Source: Planctomycetaceae bacterium (GTDB lineage Bacteria; Planctomycetota; Planctomycetia; Planctomycetales; Planctomycetaceae). From it: a DNA stretch of 64,000 bases. The stretch is from NCBI GenBank assembly GCA_020638955.1, contig JACKHO010000002.1, positions 62,001 through 126,000 of the forward strand, given 5' to 3'. The translations under genes and the position numbers were made by a program. Shown here piece by piece: positions 17,394 to 25,914 of the stretch; positions within the stretch are counted from its first letter, which is position 1; every line of letters begins with the position of its first letter. The notes under the pieces are model-generated. The model was not told the DNA's origin and made no database searches. It worked only from the letters and a program-made list of their open reading frames with translations.

Positions 17394-18818
17394 ATGCAGG
17401 ACCAACCAAAGACTTTGGGTGAACTTCGCGAATCGGGATACGAGTCGCTGCCAGTGAAGCTGGAAATGCGTCGCAACCTCATTCGGATGTTGCGGTCGGG
17501 TGAGCCGCTGTTTCCCGGGATGGTCGGTTACGACGAAACGGTCGTGCCCCAAATTGTGAATGGAATTCTCTCCCAGCACGACATGCTGTTTCTCGGTTTA
17601 CGTGGTCAGGGCAAGACTCGAATGCTGAGAATGCTCTCGCGGTTCCTGGATGACCGAATCCCCGTCGTGCAGGGCTCGGAAATCAATGATGATCCCTTCG
17701 CTCCCATTTCCCGCTATGCGAAGGATGTCATCGCCTCTCAAGGTGACGCCACACCCATTGAGTGGATTGGACGCGAAGCCCGCTACCACGAAAAGCTGGC
17801 GACCCCAGACGTCACCATTTCCGACCTCATTGGGGAAATCGATCTCATCAAGCATGCGGAAGGTCGCCACCTCTCCAGTGAGGATGTCCTTCACTTCGGT
17901 CTTATCCCCCGCAGCCATCGTGGAATCTTCTGTATGAATGAACTCCCAGACCTGTCCCCCAAAATTCAGGTCGGTATGTTCAACGTGCTCGAAGAGCGGG
18001 ATATTCAAGTTCGTGGATTCACAATTCGATTGCCACTCGATTTGTGTCTGGTGTTCTCGGCGAACCCTGAGGACTACACCAACCGCGGTCGGATTGTCAC
18101 TCCACTGAAGGACCGGATTGGAACGGTCGTTCGCACACACTATCCCGTCACGCGGGAGCAGGGAGTGCAAATTTTGAATGAGCAGGCCTGGGCGAATCGT
18201 GGCGATGTGAACGTCTTTGTGCCACCTTTCCTGCAACATGTGGTTGAGGAAGTCAGTCGGCTGGCCCGTTCGAGTCCGCACGTCAATCACGCCTCGGGCG
18301 TCAGCGTCCGGATGTCACTGACGAATTATGAAAACATGATTTCAAACGCAGAACGGCGTGCGATTCTCCACGGCCAAACAGAAACCGTCGCCAGCGTCGG
18401 CGATTTGCATTGGCTCACCAGCAGCTCACGCGGCAAGCTGGAGCTGACACTGGCAGAAGAGTCCGGCGAGGAAGACTTGCTCATCCGACGAATTGTCGAA
18501 GAAGCCGTCAAAAACGTTTTTGACGAACACATGAGCGCGAAGCGGTTTGGGAACGTCACTGAGTATTTCAGCTCGGGCAAGAAGCTGAAAATCGACCCCG
18601 ATTCCACGACCGAAGAGCACTATGATTCGCTCTGCGCAATCCCCGGCCTCCAGCGGCAAATCGAAGAACTCGCGCAGCAGTTGCAAAGCGATCCCACCAC
18701 CCCTTCACTACTTCCCGAGTACCACGTTTCGCTCGGGCATTTCATTCTTGACGGGCTCTACGCACACAATCGGTTGAGCAAGAAGACCCGTGTCGGCACC
18801 GCGGTTTACGGGCAGTAG
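17394..18818 (+). CDS. MoxR-like / Mg-chelatase-type AAA+ ATPase
   Basis: ATG 17394 (MQDQPKTLGELRESGY) is chosen because relatives start at this TLGELR segment; the frame is open to 17274 and an ATG at 17325 also exists. The product is 474 aa. Walker A is GLRGQGKTR at about residue 68. The Walker B position reads GIFCMNELPDL, with Asn-Glu at the usual Asp-Glu. The sensor 1 region is LVFSANPEDYTNRGRI. It belongs to the ChlI/MoxR-like family, which often pairs with a VWA-domain protein to remodel substrates; no VWA gene follows here. A bidirectional terminator lies downstream. Confidence 0.9.
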   Translation: MQDQPKTLGELRESGYESLPVKLEMRRNLIRMLRSGEPLFPGMVGYDETVVPQIVNGILSQHDMLFLGLRGQGKTRMLRMLSRFLDDRIPVVQGSEINDDPFAPISRYAKDVIASQGDATPIEWIGREARYHEKLATPDVTISDLIGEIDLIKHAEGRHLSSEDVLHFGLIPRSHRGIFCMNELPDLSPKIQVGMFNVLEERDIQVRGFTIRLPLDLCLVFSANPEDYTNRGRIVTPLKDRIGTVVRTHYPVTREQGVQILNEQAWANRGDVNVFVPPFLQHVVEEVSRLARSSPHVNHASGVSVRMSLTNYENMISNAERRAILHGQTETVASVGDLHWLTSSSRGKLELTLAEESGEEDLLIRRIVEEAVKNVFDEHMSAKRFGNVTEYFSSGKKLKIDPDSTTEEHYDSLCAIPGLQRQIEELAQQLQSDPTTPSLLPEYHVSLGHFILDGLYAHNRLSKKTRVGTAVYGQ

Positions 18819-18852
18819 ATGCTCCATCAATAGCATTGTGTATGGAGGGTGG

Positions 18853-18872
18853 CACAGACATTCCTGTCTGTG
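18853..18872. repeat. Intergenic palindrome CACAGACA-ttcc-TGTCTGTG
   Basis: A perfect 8-bp stem with a 4-nt loop 34 bp past the stop of the MoxR-like gene. The sequence resembles short dispersed intergenic palindromes I recall from planctomycete genomes; only one copy is in this window. Confidence 0.5.
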
Positions 18873-18883
18873 AATACAGCAAC

Positions 18884-18921
18884 AAAAATGCCCGCGAAGC
18901 ACAGGACTTCACGGGCATTTT
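18884..18921. terminator. Bidirectional intrinsic terminator
   Basis: AAAATGCCCGCGAAG (18885-18899) pairs with CTTCACGGGCATTTT (18907-18921) apart from one mismatch. The A-run on the left and T-run on the right make it usable by the MoxR-like gene (+) and by the GspE-like gene (-), which converge here. Confidence 0.85.
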
Positions 18922-18941
18922 CAATTCAAGAACGATTAACG

Positions 18942-20276
18942 TCAGCCTTTGGCGCGGAACACACGCTGGAGTTCTTCCAGTGAAGTCTTTCCTTCGACAA
19001 TGAGCCGCAGTCCATCGGACTGGAACGACTGCATTTTCTCGTTTCGGGCTTGAGTCCGAATTGCCGCAGCGTCACCGCCCGACAACACCACGTCTTTCAT
19101 GCTGTCCGTCATTTGCACGACTTCGACCATGGCCGTCCGACCGTAATAGCCCATGCCATCACAGACGCGGCAGACATCTGGTTCTTCGTCCTCATCTTCG
19201 TCATCTTCATCGGGTCGCGGTGCCCGGTACAAAACTCTCGTTTCTGCTGGCAATCCCACTCTGGCCAGTAATTTGGGATTCGGACGATACGCCTGCTTGC
19301 ACCGTTTACAGAGCACACGAATGAGTTTCATTGAACAGACAACTCGCAGGTGCTCGACAACGAGTTTGGGATCGTTCACCATTTGCACCAGACGCACCAC
19401 GGCGTCGGCCGCGTCCTTGGCGGGCATCTCGGAAATAATGGCAGCCAAGCCGGCACTTTCGAGAGCCTGCTGCGCGAGATCGGGCGAGGAAATCGGGTCA
19501 ATGAAAATGACGTCCGCGTCTTTGCGGGTCGTCCGCACCACCGTTTCCTTCAGCGAATCCCCTTCGCGCACATCCATTGTGGCCACGTGGGCGAGGTCCT
19601 TCCCCTTCATGTCGGCAATGGTGTAGCACGAGTACAGGTAGGCATCGACACTTCGCAGAATGCCAATCGACATCGTGGTGACGCCGGAATTCGGTGGGCC
19701 AGCCGCAAGGTACAAGCCCCGCTTCGTCGCGGTCTGCTCACGAATGAGCATCTTGGTCGCTTCACTGAGACCAATATCCTCCGGCTTTTCCAGTTTGATG
19801 TCTTTGTTATGCATCCGAATGACCAACCGCTCCGCGCCTTGCGGCAAGGGAGCAGAGTCAATTCGAACTTCGAATTTCTTCTCCTCAAACTGGGCGTTCA
19901 TCCCGCCCGATTGAGGTTTCCCGCGTTCGTTGACATCCATGCCGGCCATCAACTTCAGCACCTGCGTGATGGCCATGGCCATTTTTCCAGGCAGTCGCCC
20001 CGAGGGATACGGAATGCCGTCGACGTAAATGGCAACCTGCGCGACGGCACCTTTGGGCTCCACGCGAATCATTTCCGCACGTCGTTCAATGGCGTCGCTG
20101 ACGAGTTCTTTTGCGGGACGCAAAGCCATTTGCAACAGGCGTCCATTCGACTGCAAATCGGGGTTTACTCCATTCAGAGCACCCTGAAACAGCACTAACT
20201 CCCGATCATCTTCTTCGTCTTCATCGTCGTCATCATCATCGTCGTCATCGTCATCGCGTCCCCGTCGTACAACCAC
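18942..20276 (-). CDS. Degenerate GspE/PilB-type ATPase homologue, catalytic motifs lost
   Basis: A 444-aa protein starting at GTG 20276 with an 11-Asp run (residues 8-18). The fold follows secretion ATPases: an N-terminal domain, a P-loop domain and a C-terminal four-cysteine module. The P-loop reads GPPNSGVTT (193-201) with Val199 in place of the invariant Lys. The Walker B region is VIFIDPISSPD where GEIRD is expected, and the His-box is SEMPAKD where STLHTND is expected. The zinc cysteines remain (LCKRCK and CRVCDGMGYYGR), split by an acidic insert. It is unlikely to hydrolyse ATP; it may be a structural or regulatory subunit. It is not near other secretion genes. Confidence 0.85.
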   Translation of the reverse strand: MVVRRGRDDDDDDDDDDDEDEEDDRELVLFQGALNGVNPDLQSNGRLLQMALRPAKELVSDAIERRAEMIRVEPKGAVAQVAIYVDGIPYPSGRLPGKMAMAITQVLKLMAGMDVNERGKPQSGGMNAQFEEKKFEVRIDSAPLPQGAERLVIRMHNKDIKLEKPEDIGLSEATKMLIREQTATKRGLYLAAGPPNSGVTTMSIGILRSVDAYLYSCYTIADMKGKDLAHVATMDVREGDSLKETVVRTTRKDADVIFIDPISSPDLAQQALESAGLAAIISEMPAKDAADAVVRLVQMVNDPKLVVEHLRVVCSMKLIRVLCKRCKQAYRPNPKLLARVGLPAETRVLYRAPRPDEDDEDEDEEPDVCRVCDGMGYYGRTAMVEVVQMTDSMKDVVLSGGDAAAIRTQARNEKMQSFQSDGLRLIVEGKTSLEELQRVFRAKG

Positions 20277-20468
20277 TGCAATTACTCCCCGTGAACAAGA
20301 TGTACTGGCTCAACGAACTTACGTCACGCTGACGCCAGAATCTGCAAAAACAAATGGAAACCATCACCATTCTCGCGAATCTGAGGCACGATGCAACCCG
20401 CCGCGCAGTTTCGAGGGAAACCGGAGGGGCCATTCTATGGAACTGCAAGAATGAGTCGCCGACGGTGC

Positions 20469-20846
20469 TCATTCATGCTTTTCCCGATAGAACTCCACAA
20501 TGTCTTGCCGTAATCCAAGGCTTTGCTTCAGGTCTACGACGACGCCCGACTCAATCTTCAGAATGAATGCGTCCATACACACCTGATTGTTGTTGATTCG
20601 AGGATCAACCCAGAACAGCCAGTTTTTCGTTACGTCGGAGTTCGACTCGTTGTCAGGGACACCCAGTGCTTTGAGGACGTCTCCCTCCTTGTCGCCGATG
20701 TTTACCAATGAAACTTTGGCTTCCCTCCCCTGCCACTTCGCTTGTCGCTCCTTCACAAAACTCTCTGCAAAGACGCGCATGTCGCTCTGGGATGGCGAAC
20801 ACCCCAACAACAAGAACGCGAGACATGCGTATGACACCAGCTTCAT
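20469..20846 (-). CDS. Small lipoprotein of unknown function
   Basis: A 125-aa protein with a short signal and lipobox (AFLLLGCSPS, lipidated Cys about 16). The mature part is polar, with the recognisable segment EGDVLKALGVPDNESNSDV, reminiscent of small lipoproteins of the BamE/SmpA-like type (a weak resemblance). It lies 192 bp upstream of the GspE-like gene on the same strand; cotranscription is possible but not shown. No function can be assigned. Confidence 0.72.
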   Translation of the reverse strand: MKLVSYACLAFLLLGCSPSQSDMRVFAESFVKERQAKWQGREAKVSLVNIGDKEGDVLKALGVPDNESNSDVTKNWLFWVDPRINNNQVCMDAFILKIESGVVVDLKQSLGLRQDIVEFYREKHE

Positions 20847-20950
20847 GAAACATGCGCCCTAGACTGAAATGACGAACCACAGTTGAGAGACACTCAGCTG
20901 CTCCATGCAGCTAAGGGACCTTCCGTCGTGCTCAGATGCGATCCGACGGC

Positions 20951-23239
20951 CTACCCCTTCAACAACTCATGCAACAGGCGTGGTGGTGACATTGGCAGTT
21001 CGTACATACGTTTGCCCGTCGCTCCGTGGATGGCGGCTCCGATGGCTGCCTGCGGTGGGCAAATGGGGACTTCGCCGACGCCGCGGACTCCGAAAGGATG
21101 GTCGGGATTCGGGACTTCTACGATGATGGTTTCGATGTTCGGCACGTCGTAACAGGTGGGGATGCGGTAGTCGAGGAAGTTGGCGTTCCGCATGTGGCCG
21201 TCTTTGTCGTAGACGTACTCTTCATTGAGCGCCCAACCAATTCCCTGGACAGCTCCGCCGTGCATTTGTCCTTCGACGTACGCCGGATGAATCGCAGTGC
21301 CGACGTCCTGGCAGGCGGTGTAACGCAGCACGGTGGTCTTACCGGTGTCGGGATCAACTTCCACGTCGACCAAGTGCACGCCGAATGCATTGCTCGAATT
21401 CGGCATGTTCGTGTTGCCGGACGCAGTAATCGACTCGCCGGTCGCCACGATTTGAGCAGCGAGGGCTTTGAGCGTGAGCACTTTGCCTTCAGGCCCCGTG
21501 ATGGTGGCGTCGTCGTGGTAGCGGACTTCGTTGACGTCGCACTCCCAAATGCGGGCAGCGCGTTCGCAGCAGAGGTCACGAAGTTCCAGTGCGGCTTTGT
21601 AAGCGGCCATGCCGGTCGCCATCGTCACGCGGCTGCCGCCGGTGATGTCGGTATATCCCACGCTGTCGGTGTCGACGACGAAGGGTTGCACGTCTTCAGC
21701 GGGAATGCCGAGGACTTCGGCCAGCTGCATCGAAATACTGGTACGAGTACCGCCAATGTCGGTTGATCCTTCTACCAACGAGACTTTTCCATCAGTGTTG
21801 ATGGTGGCCGTGACGCTCGATTTCAGTCCAATGTTGAACCAGAAACCAGCGGCCAGTCCGCGGCCCTGGTTCGGACCTTTGAGCGGTGTCTTGTAATGAT
21901 CAGAGTTCTTGACCGCTTCGAGACACTCGACGAGGCCGACGCGGGGATAGACATATCCATCGGACCGACGCGTCCCTTCTTTCGCGGCGTTCTTGAGGCG
22001 GAATTCCATCGAATCCATGCCGAGTTCCTGACAGACTTCTTCCAAGACCGTCTCGCAGGCGAAGGCGGCGTTGGGAGAGCCGGGAGCCCGGTAGGCGTTG
22101 GTGCGTGGCTTGTTGACGCAGACGTCGTAACCATCGACGCGGGCGTTCGGGATGTCATAGCACGAGAAGACACACATGCAGCCAGGGTTCACGGGCGAAC
22201 CGGGGAACGCACCCGCCTCATAAGCAAGCCATGCCTGACCGGCGACGAGCTTGCCGTCTTTGGTCGCACCCAGCTTCACGCGAATGAACGTTGCGGGTGT
22301 CGGACCGGTTGCGAGGAACACTCCCGTTCGATCCATCACAACGCGGACTGGGCGTCCTGCTTTCTTGGAGAGAGCCACGGACACAGGAGCTTCATACACA
22401 GCGATTTTGCCACCGAAACCTCCACCAATTTCCGTCGGAATGACTTTGATCCAGGTGAGCGGAATTTCGAGAAGCTCCGCGACCTGCTGCCGCGAGGAAA
22501 ATGATCCCTGCGTGCAGGTCCACAGCGTGACCCGGCCATCACCATGGTACAGGGCAGTCGACGCGTGTGGTTCGATGTATCCCTGGTGTACGGTCGCGTT
22601 GCGGAATTCACGTTCGACCACGACGTCAGCGGTCGCGAAGGCGGCTTCGGGATCGCCAATTTCGTACAGGAAGTGCGTCGCCACGTTCGACGGCTTTTCA
22701 CTGACCTGCTGCCCCATTTCCTCAGTGAAGACATCATCATTCAGGACGGGGGCGGTTGGTTCCATTGCCTCGAGAACATCGAGCACGGGCGGAAGTTGCT
22801 CGTACTCAATCTTGATGAGCTTGGCAGCTTCTTCGGCGATGTGAATCGTTTCCGCCGCTACGGCCGCCACAGGGTGGCCGTGATACAGCACTTTCCCCCG
22901 GGCCATGCAGTTCGCGCTCAAATGCGCGAGTCGGACCGAGCCTTCACCAAGTTCAGCGACCTTGTCGCCGACATGCGGGAAGTCCTTGCCGGCAATTACT
23001 GCGTACACACCCGGCACCGCTTCCGCAGCAGAAGTGTCGATGGACTTAATGTTCGCGTGGGCATGTGGGCTGCGGAGAATGTATCCGTACAGCATGCCGG
23101 AGAGCTGGGTGTCCGCCCCATATTTCGCCCGGCCAGTGACTTTGTCGGCCCCGTCATGACGGACGGGACGCGTGCCAATGACTTTGTATTTATTATCGTG
23201 ATGCTTCACCGTGGTGGTGCCGGGCGGAACGATAGGCAT
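20951..23239 (-). CDS. Molybdopterin-binding subunit, xanthine dehydrogenase family
   Basis: A 762-aa large subunit of the xanthine/aldehyde oxidase and CO dehydrogenase family. It shows GADTQLSGMLYGYILRSPHAHA at the N-terminal domain, EIGGGFGGK, the cofactor loop AYRAPGSPNAAF, and a C-terminal GVRGVGE that supplies the catalytic Glu. The enzyme hydroxylates an unknown aldehyde, purine or other heterocycle at a Mo centre. The FAD and 2Fe-2S subunits that normally accompany it are absent on both sides. Molybdopterin synthesis is represented by moaA at 29742. There is no signal peptide, so it acts in the cytoplasm. Confidence 0.92.
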   Translation of the reverse strand: MPIVPPGTTTVKHHDNKYKVIGTRPVRHDGADKVTGRAKYGADTQLSGMLYGYILRSPHAHANIKSIDTSAAEAVPGVYAVIAGKDFPHVGDKVAELGEGSVRLAHLSANCMARGKVLYHGHPVAAVAAETIHIAEEAAKLIKIEYEQLPPVLDVLEAMEPTAPVLNDDVFTEEMGQQVSEKPSNVATHFLYEIGDPEAAFATADVVVEREFRNATVHQGYIEPHASTALYHGDGRVTLWTCTQGSFSSRQQVAELLEIPLTWIKVIPTEIGGGFGGKIAVYEAPVSVALSKKAGRPVRVVMDRTGVFLATGPTPATFIRVKLGATKDGKLVAGQAWLAYEAGAFPGSPVNPGCMCVFSCYDIPNARVDGYDVCVNKPRTNAYRAPGSPNAAFACETVLEEVCQELGMDSMEFRLKNAAKEGTRRSDGYVYPRVGLVECLEAVKNSDHYKTPLKGPNQGRGLAAGFWFNIGLKSSVTATINTDGKVSLVEGSTDIGGTRTSISMQLAEVLGIPAEDVQPFVVDTDSVGYTDITGGSRVTMATGMAAYKAALELRDLCCERAARIWECDVNEVRYHDDATITGPEGKVLTLKALAAQIVATGESITASGNTNMPNSSNAFGVHLVDVEVDPDTGKTTVLRYTACQDVGTAIHPAYVEGQMHGGAVQGIGWALNEEYVYDKDGHMRNANFLDYRIPTCYDVPNIETIIVEVPNPDHPFGVRGVGEVPICPPQAAIGAAIHGATGKRMYELPMSPPRLLHELLKG

Positions 23240-23573
23240 TTGCGTTGGACTCCAACGGGTAGACGAAGGGAATTCTCAAACGCTGTTTGTACGCCCCCCG
23301 CCCATTTGCTTCAAGCGCAGCCCGATGATTGGTACCCCATTTACGTCGCCTACGATGTTTGATTGGCCGAATGTGGCACTGACCGAAAGCGAGGGGGCTG
23401 GGATAAATCGGGAAGTAGGAAACCGCGATTCGGGCGAATTACGCGAATGGGTCTACACTCCAAGCTGGAGTTGAATCAGTGATCAATCCCCAAGCCCTAC
23501 GGTGTTCACAATCATCAACGATGATGGCCCAGCAGACATCCGTCTTATTCGCGGTTCCCTCCAGAACGTTGCG
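23240..23573. other. Intergenic region upstream of molybdopterin subunit gene
   Basis: A 334-bp spacer between two minus-strand genes. A small inverted repeat ACTCCA-agc-TGGAGT (23457-23471) is present and could be the terminator hairpin of the upstream gene, without a T-run, or an operator. I see no RNA gene or credible small ORF. Confidence 0.35.
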
Positions 23574-24200
23574 TCATGAGTTCTCCAAACGCACAGACTC
23601 CTGTGGCTTTTCGTCTGGAATCGAGACGGTTTCACCGGCCTGACGGTAGCGGTTGCGGAGGGCCAGGCTCGTGAGCGTCAGCACTTTTCCAAGCGGTCCG
23701 GAGAAGACACCCTCGTGCAGAAAGCCAAAGGAGAGTACGCAGAAAATGGTCGTCCCCCAAATCCAGCGCGTCCGCAGTGGAGAGGGTTTCGACAGGTCGC
23801 GCAGCAGAGGCATATAGGGGGAGACGGCACGTGAATCTGCTGCATGCTCAGTGGCGCGTGGCTGCCTGGGATTATTTCGTAACGACTCTGGAACGGCCAA
23901 GGCGAATTGCGAGTTGGGCATTTGATTGAGGTCCGCGGACGCAATGCGGCTAATGAATTCGGGGTCATCCTGCAGAGAATCACGTAGCAGTTCGAGATGA
24001 TGCCGTTGGGCGTCCAGAGCCAGACGCTGCTGCTGTTGTATGTCCCACTGCGTCTGCAAATCCTCATGTTCGACAATATGTGGTGCCAGTGCCGCAGCGG
24101 CAAACAGTACGCCACAAACGAGAAAGCATGTCCAGAACATGAGCGACACGCCAAGCCCAAGCGCGGGCGACAGCTCATCATTTCTGGTCGTTTCGGACAT
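23574..24200 (-). CDS. Two-helix membrane protein of unknown function
   Basis: A 208-aa protein. One membrane helix lies near the N-terminus (about 15-40, LGVSLMFWTCFLVCGVLFAA) and a second at about 145-165 (WIWGTTIFCVLSFGFLHEGV). Between them is a Gln/His/Leu-rich helical stretch (about 50-80), possibly a short coiled coil. No family is recognised. The gene stands between the divergent SDR gene and the molybdopterin subunit. Confidence that it is a real gene rests on length and on the hydrophobic pattern. Confidence 0.7.
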   Translation of the reverse strand: MSETTRNDELSPALGLGVSLMFWTCFLVCGVLFAAAALAPHIVEHEDLQTQWDIQQQQRLALDAQRHHLELLRDSLQDDPEFISRIASADLNQMPNSQFALAVPESLRNNPRQPRATEHAADSRAVSPYMPLLRDLSKPSPLRTRWIWGTTIFCVLSFGFLHEGVFSGPLGKVLTLTSLALRNRYRQAGETVSIPDEKPQESVRLENS

Positions 24201-24466
24201 GGGTGGTTTTATCTCTCCGTATCAACCGGGTCGAAAGCCCTGAGTGGGCTGCTTCAGCCAATTCCCGAATCGCCCCACGGTTTCCAGTTTTCCAGGGGCG
24301 GAAATCCGAATTTGGCGAGTTTATGGACTCAGAAAACGCATCAATTTGAGGCGTCTTAGGCAGGAACATGTATTCCTCGATTTTGGCAGTTGTGGTATAT
24401 CACCGCCGCGCAATTGAGGGGCAGATGACCGTCAGGACGTCGGGAAATGCCATAAGGAGATGCAGG

Positions 24467-25333
24467 ATGCGTACTTTTCAAGGACGAAAGGCGCTGGTGA
24501 CAGGAGCGGCCTCGGGAATTGGGCGGGCGATTGCGCTGCGTCTGGCCCGCGAAGGGATGCAATTACTGCTCGTCGACATCGACGGCCGCGCACTCGCTGA
24601 AGTGTGCAATGAAGCACTCGGTATGACAGAAATTTGCCTGCCGCACGTTTGTGATTTGTCGAACCGCGAAGCGGTGCATGCACTGGCCGACCGGGTGCTG
24701 AACGAGTGGAATGGTGTCGACCTGCTTGTGAACAATGCCGGAATTGTCTTCTACGGCCCGACACACACCATGACGGAATCGCAGTGGGATAAACTGCTCG
24801 ATTTGAACCTCATGGCCCCCATCAGACTGACGCAGCGTTTGCTGCCTTCTCTGCTGCAGCGGGATGACGCCCACATCGTCAACATGTGCAGCATTACTGG
24901 GCTCGTTCCCGGCGGGCGGTTTTGTGCGTATGGCACATCCAAGTACGGCCTCGTCGGATTCACAGAATCATTGCGGGCGGAATATGGCCGAAAGGGGTTG
25001 GGCGTCACCGCAATTTGCCCCGGACCTTCGTTGACCAAGCTCTACGAAGCGGGTGACTGCGGACACAAGAATTCCATCCCGCGCCCGCCCGCGTGGTTGT
25101 GTGCCACCCCGGAACGGATTGCTGATGTCACGCTGAGCGCCATCCGCTGGAATAAGCGCAAGCAACTCGTCACTCCCATGGCCCACATGGTCTATCAAAT
25201 TGACCGCTTCTTCCCCTGGCTGATGGACCTCGTCAACACCTTTAGCCGCCGCAATCTCCCCTGGTACCTCGGCGGTCGACGCAAACCAAAGTCATCAAGT
25301 AACGGACACTCACCCGCTGCCGCCGCCCGTTAA
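24467..25333 (+). CDS. Short-chain dehydrogenase/reductase (SDR)
   Basis: ATG 24467 follows AAGGAGA with good spacing and gives 288 aa; the frame is open to 24368. Classical SDR motifs are present: TGAASGIG for NAD(P) binding near the N-terminus, NNAG, and the active site Ser in NMCSITG with YGTSK (Tyr-x-x-x-Lys). Asp in LLVDID suggests NAD(H) preference. The C-terminus has a hydrophobic segment. The substrate is unknown. It is monocistronic and followed by a long non-coding region. Confidence 0.92.
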   Translation: MRTFQGRKALVTGAASGIGRAIALRLAREGMQLLLVDIDGRALAEVCNEALGMTEICLPHVCDLSNREAVHALADRVLNEWNGVDLLVNNAGIVFYGPTHTMTESQWDKLLDLNLMAPIRLTQRLLPSLLQRDDAHIVNMCSITGLVPGGRFCAYGTSKYGLVGFTESLRAEYGRKGLGVTAICPGPSLTKLYEAGDCGHKNSIPRPPAWLCATPERIADVTLSAIRWNKRKQLVTPMAHMVYQIDRFFPWLMDLVNTFSRRNLPWYLGGRRKPKSSSNGHSPAAAAR

Positions 25334-25914
25334 CGGTACCTATTTCAAGACGGACGCGTTGCTATTCCCATTGCGATGAAGAAATTCGTGCCATGCCCAC
25401 ATCGCGAAGCAGCGTGGGCATGCTTGTTTCGATTCGACAGTCGAGTTTTGCGTAATACGGACTTTGCTCGACTATATGCAGAAGTGATCATAGCCTGCAG
25501 GCTTTACCCGCAAGCCCCTCCCACACAGTTCGCTGGATTATCAGACCCCAGCCGACTTCGCGACGCGGTGGACGACCCTTCGGGCGGTGCCTGTTTCCGT
25601 TCGGCCTACGGCCTCACTCCAGCAGCACACCGGAGATTCCCTAACCCAACCTTCATAAGCACTGGTACAACTTTTTTAGGCAACCCACTACCACGGTTCG
25701 CGAACTCCAGGCCGAGCAGTCTGACCCATTTCTCTATCGAACAACAATTTGTCGTGGAAAACTACGTATCGCCCAAAAGGACGACGTGACTTAGCGGCAA
25801 GGTTGCTTCGCATTAGAAGGCGAATGACCGGCAGCAAGACAAGGGCTTAACCCAACTCTACGAGCGAGCCGCAAGCACATTGCAATTACGTGCGCAGAAC
25901 AGTCGTTGATCCAT
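25334..25914. other. 581-bp non-coding region between convergent genes
   Basis: It holds an inverted repeat (25392-25422, listed separately), a CCTGCAGG palindrome near 25494 and a stretch near 25560-25640 rich in GGCCTACGGCC-type repeats. A 137-codon open frame at 25376-25789 has composition unlike a protein and runs through the palindromes, so I do not call it. No tRNA or rRNA is seen. It looks like accumulated intergenic repeat sequence. Confidence 0.5.
25392..25422. repeat. Intergenic inverted repeat CATGCCCAC/GTGGGCATG
   Basis: A perfect 9-bp stem (25392-25400 and 25414-25422) with a 13-nt loop (ATCGCGAAGCAGC) lies 58 bp past the SDR stop. The sequence resembles dispersed planctomycete intergenic palindromes known to me only from memory. 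A terminator role for the SDR gene is possible; no strong T-run follows. Confidence 0.5.

Noticed and set aside
19350..20198. 282-codon open frame opposite the GspE-like gene
   Set aside because: It is antisense to a gene with a recognisable fold and has no family features or start context; it is a shadow of the acidic, GC-rich codons.
25376..25789. 137-codon open frame in the 581-bp gap
   Set aside because: It runs through palindromic repeats and has no recognisable fold; I treat it as non-coding.
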